From NCBI GenBank assembly GCA_047972145.1, contig JBKEAI010000064.1, positions 1 through 17,470 of the forward strand: DNA of 17,470 nucleotides, given 5' to 3'. The number at the start of each line of letters is the position of its first letter. Positions within the stretch are counted from its first letter, which is position 1. Origin of the DNA: JAMLGJ01 sp047972145 (GTDB taxonomy: Bacteria > Actinomycetota > Acidimicrobiia > Acidimicrobiales > Microtrichaceae). Under the pieces are notes generated by a model. The model saw only the letters and a program-made list of their open reading frames with translations, was not told the origin of the DNA and did no database searches. The position numbers and the translations under genes are program-made. Below, piece by piece: positions 14,166 through 17,470 of this stretch.

Positions 14166-14310
14166 CGGGTCGAGTGACCCGATTACAGGTTCACTCCAGC
14201 GATGGCAGAGTGACCAGGTGCCCAAGGGTACGGCCCCCACTCGGAGGGCACGGCAAAGGAAGTCCGTGAGACCGGTCGGCTTGCACCTCGGTATGCAACG
14301 CCGGCCGGCT
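14166..14310 (+). ncRNA. Candidate structured RNA: four consecutive hairpins in the convergent gap
   Basis: The 248-nt gap after the DUF6351 stop has no convincing ORF but holds four stem-loops in a row: CGGGTC-GAGT-GACCCG (14166-14181); TCACTC-N11-GAGTGA (14191-14213); GTGCCC-N22-GGGCAC (14218-14251); and a 14-bp hairpin at 14271-14310. A further alternative stem CACGG/CCGTG (14249-14268) competes with the third. The single wobble in the last hairpin is G-U only on the plus strand, so a plus-strand RNA is favoured. I match it to no RNA family. It could be a 3' untranslated element of the DUF6351 message, a processed small RNA, or simply a strong termination zone. Confidence 0.35.
14271..14310 (+). 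terminator. Strong hairpin, probable terminator of the DUF6351 transcript
   Basis: Bases 14272-14280 pair with 14300-14308 (nine pairs, one of them G-U), C14299 is bulged, and TTGCA (14281-14285) pairs with TGCAA (14294-14298) around the 8-nt loop CCTCGGTA. It is the most stable structure seen in the window. It may also protect against read-through from LemA on the other strand. There is no T-run. Confidence 0.4.
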
Positions 14311-14364
14311 CCCGGATTTCCGACGGGGCGCACAATGCCCGTTCAGACGATGACGACCCGTGCT

Positions 14365-14943
14365 TCAGGAACCGGAGCCCCCCGAGGTTCCGAAGTCGAC
14401 CTCGGGTGGCGCCTCATTTGCAACCGGTGCGTCATAGAACGCCGCCTTGGACACCCCTGATGGTCCGACGAACAACGACCAGGGGATGGTCACCATCGTG
14501 CGATTGAGTGTCGCAGCAGCGTCGTTGTAGTACTGGCGGGCGAAGGCGAGTTGGTCCTCTGTGCGCGTGAGCTCGCCCTGGAGTTGTTGGAAGTTCGTCG
14601 AAGCCTTGAGCTCCGGATAGGCCTCTGCGACAGCGAAGAGGTTCGCGAGGGCTTGAGTGGTCTGTGCATCGGCCGCAGCCTTCTCCGACATCGATCCAGC
14701 AGCCTGTGAAGCAGAACGCGCAGCGGTGACCGCTTCGAGCGTGGATGCCTCGTGGCCCATGTAGCCCTTGACCGTCTCCACCAGGTTGGGGATCAGCTCG
14801 GCACGGCGGGTCAGCTGGACATCGATCCCAGCTTCTGCCTCGTCAACCGACACCTGCTGGCCGCGTAGGCGGTTCAACGCTGTTACCGCGAACAGTCCGA
14901 TCGCCACCACGACGACCACCACGATTGCGATCACCCACAACAT
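14365..14943 (-). CDS. lemA: LemA family protein
   Basis: A 192-residue membrane protein of the LemA family: one N-terminal membrane segment (about 2-22) followed by a long helical bundle. The signature VDEAEAGIDVQLTRRAELIPNLVETVKGYMGHE is intact at about residues 33-65, and the typical close PPEVDFG is near the end, followed by a short Gly/Ser tail. The function is not firmly known; the family is tied to envelope processes and to peptide presentation in Listeria. I chose the ATG at 14943, which has GGAGG 5 nt upstream; a TTG at 14955 would overlap that site. It lies 111 nt downstream of DUF2207 on the same strand, probably one operon. Confidence 0.93.
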   Translation of the reverse strand: MLWVIAIVVVVVVAIGLFAVTALNRLRGQQVSVDEAEAGIDVQLTRRAELIPNLVETVKGYMGHEASTLEAVTAARSASQAAGSMSEKAAADAQTTQALANLFAVAEAYPELKASTNFQQLQGELTRTEDQLAFARQYYNDAAATLNRTMVTIPWSLFVGPSGVSKAAFYDAPVANEAPPEVDFGTSGGSGS

Positions 14944-14948
14944 CACGG

Positions 14949-14953
14949 CCTCC
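14949..14953 (-). promoter_or_regulatory. Shine-Dalgarno GGAGG that fixes the LemA start
   Basis: GGAGG on the minus strand sits 5 nt before the ATG at 14943. It decides against the TTG 12 nt farther upstream, which lies inside or before this site. Confidence 0.65.
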
Positions 14954-15054
14954 AACTGTCACAGGGGTCGGTGCCAACCCGGTGATCTACGAGGATAGGT
15001 AACCCGCACGCCACACGGAGGTGTTTTCCGCCCGCACTGGCCGGAGGTTGGCGG

Positions 15055-16797
15055 TCACCAGGATCCGCCACCACCACCGCCACCACCGGAACCTCCCGAG
15101 AATCCACCACCGCCGCGGCTGGATGATTGGGACGCGGTGTACGCAGCGCTTGCCGATGTGATCGCCGAGTTGAAGCTGTCGGAGAACGACCGGAAGCTGT
15201 GGGCTGAGTAGCCGTAGCCGTACCCCCAGCCGTACAGGTAACCGACCTCCGGCGGCGCGACGCCTTGTGCTTCGTAGCGCTGGGCCCACTCCTCTGAGAC
15301 CCCGAGCGCTACGGCCCACGGCAGGTACCGCGGGAACCAGTCGAGGTTCGCCGCTGCGTCGAAGCGCGATTCGGAGGAGTCGGTGCCGAGGAAACGTGCG
15401 AATCCTCCCACCCGGGACCAAGCATCACGGCCGGCCTCGGTGCGCTTGGAGGATGCTCCAGCATCGGTTGCGTTCACCGATCCGAACACTGCGAATGCTG
15501 CCACGCCGACCACCAGCCAGAGCGGGAAGTCGATCCCGGCGAACAGGTTCGCCCCTGCCATGGCCAGAACACCTGCCAGAGCGAGCCATGCCAGCATCCG
15601 CATCAGTGTGCCTACAGCACTCGGACGTAGGTAGGGGATCGTGCCCTGCTTCGCACCGGAGTCGACCGTGGATCTGGCTTCGTGGATGCTCTTGCCGGCG
15701 CTCTTGGAGCGCGACACCACGAACACGTCTCCAACCCCGCGCAGGCCGAGCTGGCCGAGCATGAGCAGTTCCCAACTCGACAGTCCCGCTCCACCCGGAT
15801 CACCGACGACTTCGATAGCCCACTTTTCGCCGCTCGGGGCTATACGCAGCACACCTCTCTCGCCGAGGTCGAACAGGGTCGCCTGGAACTCGTCGTCCGA
15901 CTTCTTTTCGTCGAGTACACGCACACCGACAGCAGGTGTTACCCCTGGGGGTGGTTCGTAGACCACTGGGAAACCGGGTCGGGGCTCGTGGGTCGCGCGC
16001 AGGCCCCACAAGCCGAGACCCGCGCCGAGCAACCCGGCGATCACTGCGAGGATCAGGTTGTCACCCGGTACCTGGTTCGGTGGGACCTCCGACGATGGCA
16101 TGCCGATGCGCACGGTCACCGGTTCGAACGGGCTCAGGGCCCCCGTGCTGAGCCTGAGCGAGGTGCCGTCGACGGTTGGATCGCATGGGGTGTTGTCGCC
16201 GATGACGCACTCCACCGATGTCGGTGCGGCGGGCAGGGCCACCGTGGCATCGACGGAACCGATGGGCATCTGCCATCCAGAGCCGATCAGGTCCCACCAC
16301 CACAGGGTCGTGCGTGGGTCATCCCTGCCGCCGATCACGCTCGGCTCGAGGACGCCCTCGGTGCTCCAGTTGAGAACATATGTGTAGGTTCCGGGGGGTA
16401 GGGGCACGTTCTCGCGACCTATGCGGGCGGTCTCGGTGCCGACGGCGGATTCGACCCACTGGTAGTACTCCGGTGCGCCGTCGCGGGTGACGCTCAGTCC
16501 TTCGACTGGATGGTCGATGTCGCGACGCGGATCTGCGGTGTCGAAGATCCTGAAGATCCCCCGACGCGACACGGGGTAGGTGACCACGATGGTCTCGGTG
16601 GCCTTGAGCCGACCGTCCGCCGCGAGGGTCATGTCGACGGAGTACGAGTCGATGCTGGCCACGTCGCGCGACGTTTCACCGCCGCTCTGTATGGGCTTCA
16701 TGACGATCGCCACCACTGCGGCGCCCACGACGAGCAGGCAGAACGCCACAGCCGCGTATCTGCGACTCCGTGTGCGGGATCTCAGCGCAGGGTCCAT
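15055..16797 (-). CDS. DUF2207 family membrane protein
   Basis: A 580-residue protein with the usual DUF2207 layout. A membrane segment at 14-33 leads into an extracytoplasmic beta-rich domain (about 45-235) starting IDSYSVDMTLAADGRLKATETIVV. A second segment is at 248-266, then a cytoplasmic part with LFDLGERGVLRIA (308-320), two adjacent segments at about 399-418 and 424-442, and the conserved YLPWAVALGVSEEWAQRY (491-508). The tail from 561 is almost pure glycine and ends GGSW, common in this family and in TPM-domain partners. Four membrane segments are predicted. The biochemical role is unknown. LemA follows 111 nt downstream; LemA/DUF2207 neighbours are frequent in many bacteria, which supports a joint envelope function. 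Confidence 0.93.
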   Translation of the reverse strand: MDPALRSRTRSRRYAAVAFCLLVVGAAVVAIVMKPIQSGGETSRDVASIDSYSVDMTLAADGRLKATETIVVTYPVSRRGIFRIFDTADPRRDIDHPVEGLSVTRDGAPEYYQWVESAVGTETARIGRENVPLPPGTYTYVLNWSTEGVLEPSVIGGRDDPRTTLWWWDLIGSGWQMPIGSVDATVALPAAPTSVECVIGDNTPCDPTVDGTSLRLSTGALSPFEPVTVRIGMPSSEVPPNQVPGDNLILAVIAGLLGAGLGLWGLRATHEPRPGFPVVYEPPPGVTPAVGVRVLDEKKSDDEFQATLFDLGERGVLRIAPSGEKWAIEVVGDPGGAGLSSWELLMLGQLGLRGVGDVFVVSRSKSAGKSIHEARSTVDSGAKQGTIPYLRPSAVGTLMRMLAWLALAGVLAMAGANLFAGIDFPLWLVVGVAAFAVFGSVNATDAGASSKRTEAGRDAWSRVGGFARFLGTDSSESRFDAAANLDWFPRYLPWAVALGVSEEWAQRYEAQGVAPPEVGYLYGWGYGYGYSAHSFRSFSDSFNSAITSASAAYTASQSSSRGGGGFSGGSGGGGGGGGSW

Positions 16798-16933
16798 CAG
16801 CTATCCGAGAGCCGGGCCCTGAACGGACAACGCCTGGTTTGCATTCCCACACCCTAAAGGCGTCCGGGGGCTGTTACTGCTGAATGCACGGTTGCGGTGG
16901 ACTTCCCGCGACGAGCGCCAGCCCTGTTCGGTC

Positions 16934-16951
16934 ACGCGCCCCGGTGCGCGT
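16934..16951. promoter_or_regulatory. Inverted repeat ACGCGC-N6-GCGCGT in the DUF2207/CMD divergent region
   Basis: The 231-nt divergent region between DUF2207 and the carboxymuconolactone-decarboxylase-family gene contains this perfect 6+6 bp repeat, 77 nt before the latter's start. It may be an operator. I found no convincing promoter hexamers for either gene in this stretch. Confidence 0.28.
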
Positions 16952-17028
16952 TCTGCAAGTGTTGTCGTCGTCGGAGCCACCGGCGATCCCGACGGTCAGT
17001 GCCCGTTCAGAGCGACAGAGAAGGTGTC

Positions 17029-17470
17029 ATGCCCCGATTGAAGATGGTCCCCCGCGAAGATCTGCATCCGTTCGGGGAGGTGATGTTCGGCATCATCTTC
17101 GGTGACCGCGACCCGATCACCGATCCGGGAACACCATCGGGTACACCGGGTGACTGGTGGCCCGTGTTCGCGAACTCACCGGACTGCTTCGACCACTGTT
17201 GCGGTGGTTTCCAGTTCTACCGCGACCCCAAGCGCAAGCTGAGCCCCAAGTTGCGCGAGCTGGGCCAGACCCGTGCCGGTTGGGCAAGGGGTTCGAGTTT
17301 CGTGTTCTCCCAGCACTGCAAGGCATCCAGGGATGTCGGCCTGAGCGACGACCAGGTGGCGGCGATACCGCACTGGCAGGTTGCAGATTGCTTCGATGAC
17401 GAGCAGCGCGCCGTGCTGGCATACACCGATGCGCTGGTCGTCATGGGTGGGCGGGTCGCGGACGGGATCT
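17029..17470 (+). CDS. Carboxymuconolactone decarboxylase (CMD)/AhpD-like family protein, 3' end missing
   Basis: The frame from the ATG at 17029 stays open to the window edge, giving 147 residues of an unfinished gene. GAAGG lies 4 nt before the ATG, somewhat close but usable. The CMD-family core is recognisable: LSPKLRELGQTRAGWARGSSFVFSQHCKASRDVGLSDDQV (71-110), with His96 and Cys97 in the position of the family's helix that carries active residues, then FDDEQRAVLAYTDAL (122-136). The AhpD CxxC pair is not present, so a thiol peroxidase-partner role is unlikely. The N-terminal 70 residues, with DCFDHCCGGFQFY, are longer than in minimal CMD proteins. The substrate is unknown. Confidence 0.85.
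   Translation, partial: MPRLKMVPREDLHPFGEVMFGIIFGDRDPITDPGTPSGTPGDWWPVFANSPDCFDHCCGGFQFYRDPKRKLSPKLRELGQTRAGWARGSSFVFSQHCKASRDVGLSDDQVAAIPHWQVADCFDDEQRAVLAYTDALVVMGGRVADGI

Noticed and set aside
14218..14310. Sequence with GGAA...GTGAGA...CCGG that recalls part of a cobalamin riboswitch
   Set aside because: The B12 box and the CCCGC-ACTG core are absent, and no plus-strand gene lies downstream to be regulated.
1..17470. Search for defence islands, toxin-antitoxin pairs, transposases, integrases or attachment sites
   Set aside because: None found; all confident genes are metabolic, envelope or unknown, with uniform codon use and no terminal repeats.

Overview
This is a GC-rich, densely coded bacterial segment, most likely from an actinobacterium; a member of Acidimicrobiia or a relative is my guess. 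The reasons are GC-rich third codon positions, several GTG/TTG-competing starts, -10-type TANNNT hexamers placed 6-7 nt in front of start codons (the leaderless pattern common in Actinobacteria), an abundance of fatty-acyl-CoA enzymes, and families frequent in that phylum (PHB-depolymerase-like lipoprotein esterase, PIG-V-like mannosyltransferase, DUF6351). No rRNA, tRNA, CRISPR array, insertion sequence or phage gene is visible. I count twelve confident genes, of which one is cut by the right edge, plus one doubtful 39-residue ORF.

Left part (1-6409): an acyl-CoA dehydrogenase of the large FadE5/DmdC type, preceded by a perfect palindrome that overlaps its -10 element, is followed 18 nt later by a gene of unknown function. 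Facing them on the minus strand are a secreted lipoprotein esterase and a GYF_2-domain protein with a long Ala/Pro linker. Divergent from the esterase is a polytopic PIG-V-like mannosyltransferase.

Middle (6480-11383): a surface lipoprotein with seven SBBP-type repeats (a probable seven-bladed propeller) has its own leaderless-type promoter. It converges on an HMG-CoA-lyase-like gene, which is divergent from a family III (CaiB/BaiF) CoA-transferase. These last two could activate and then cleave a branched 3-hydroxy dicarboxylic acid. A DUF389 membrane protein gene starts 8 nt after the CoA-transferase stop and is probably translated from the same message.

Right part (11384-17470): an 879-residue DUF6351 protein with a membrane segment at each end and a GGSGG nucleophile-elbow-like motif converges on a LemA gene. 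The gap between them carries four consecutive perfect or near-perfect hairpins. LemA lies downstream of a DUF2207 gene on the minus strand, a pairing seen often in bacteria. At the right edge a carboxymuconolactone-decarboxylase-family gene begins and runs out of the window.

The best leads for something undescribed are the palindrome over the acyl-CoA dehydrogenase promoter, the structured convergent gap at 14166-14310, the HMGL-like/CoA-transferase pair with a non-canonical active-site signature, and two short in-frame tandem duplications at protein N-termini. I do not see a clear new defence or mobile system here.
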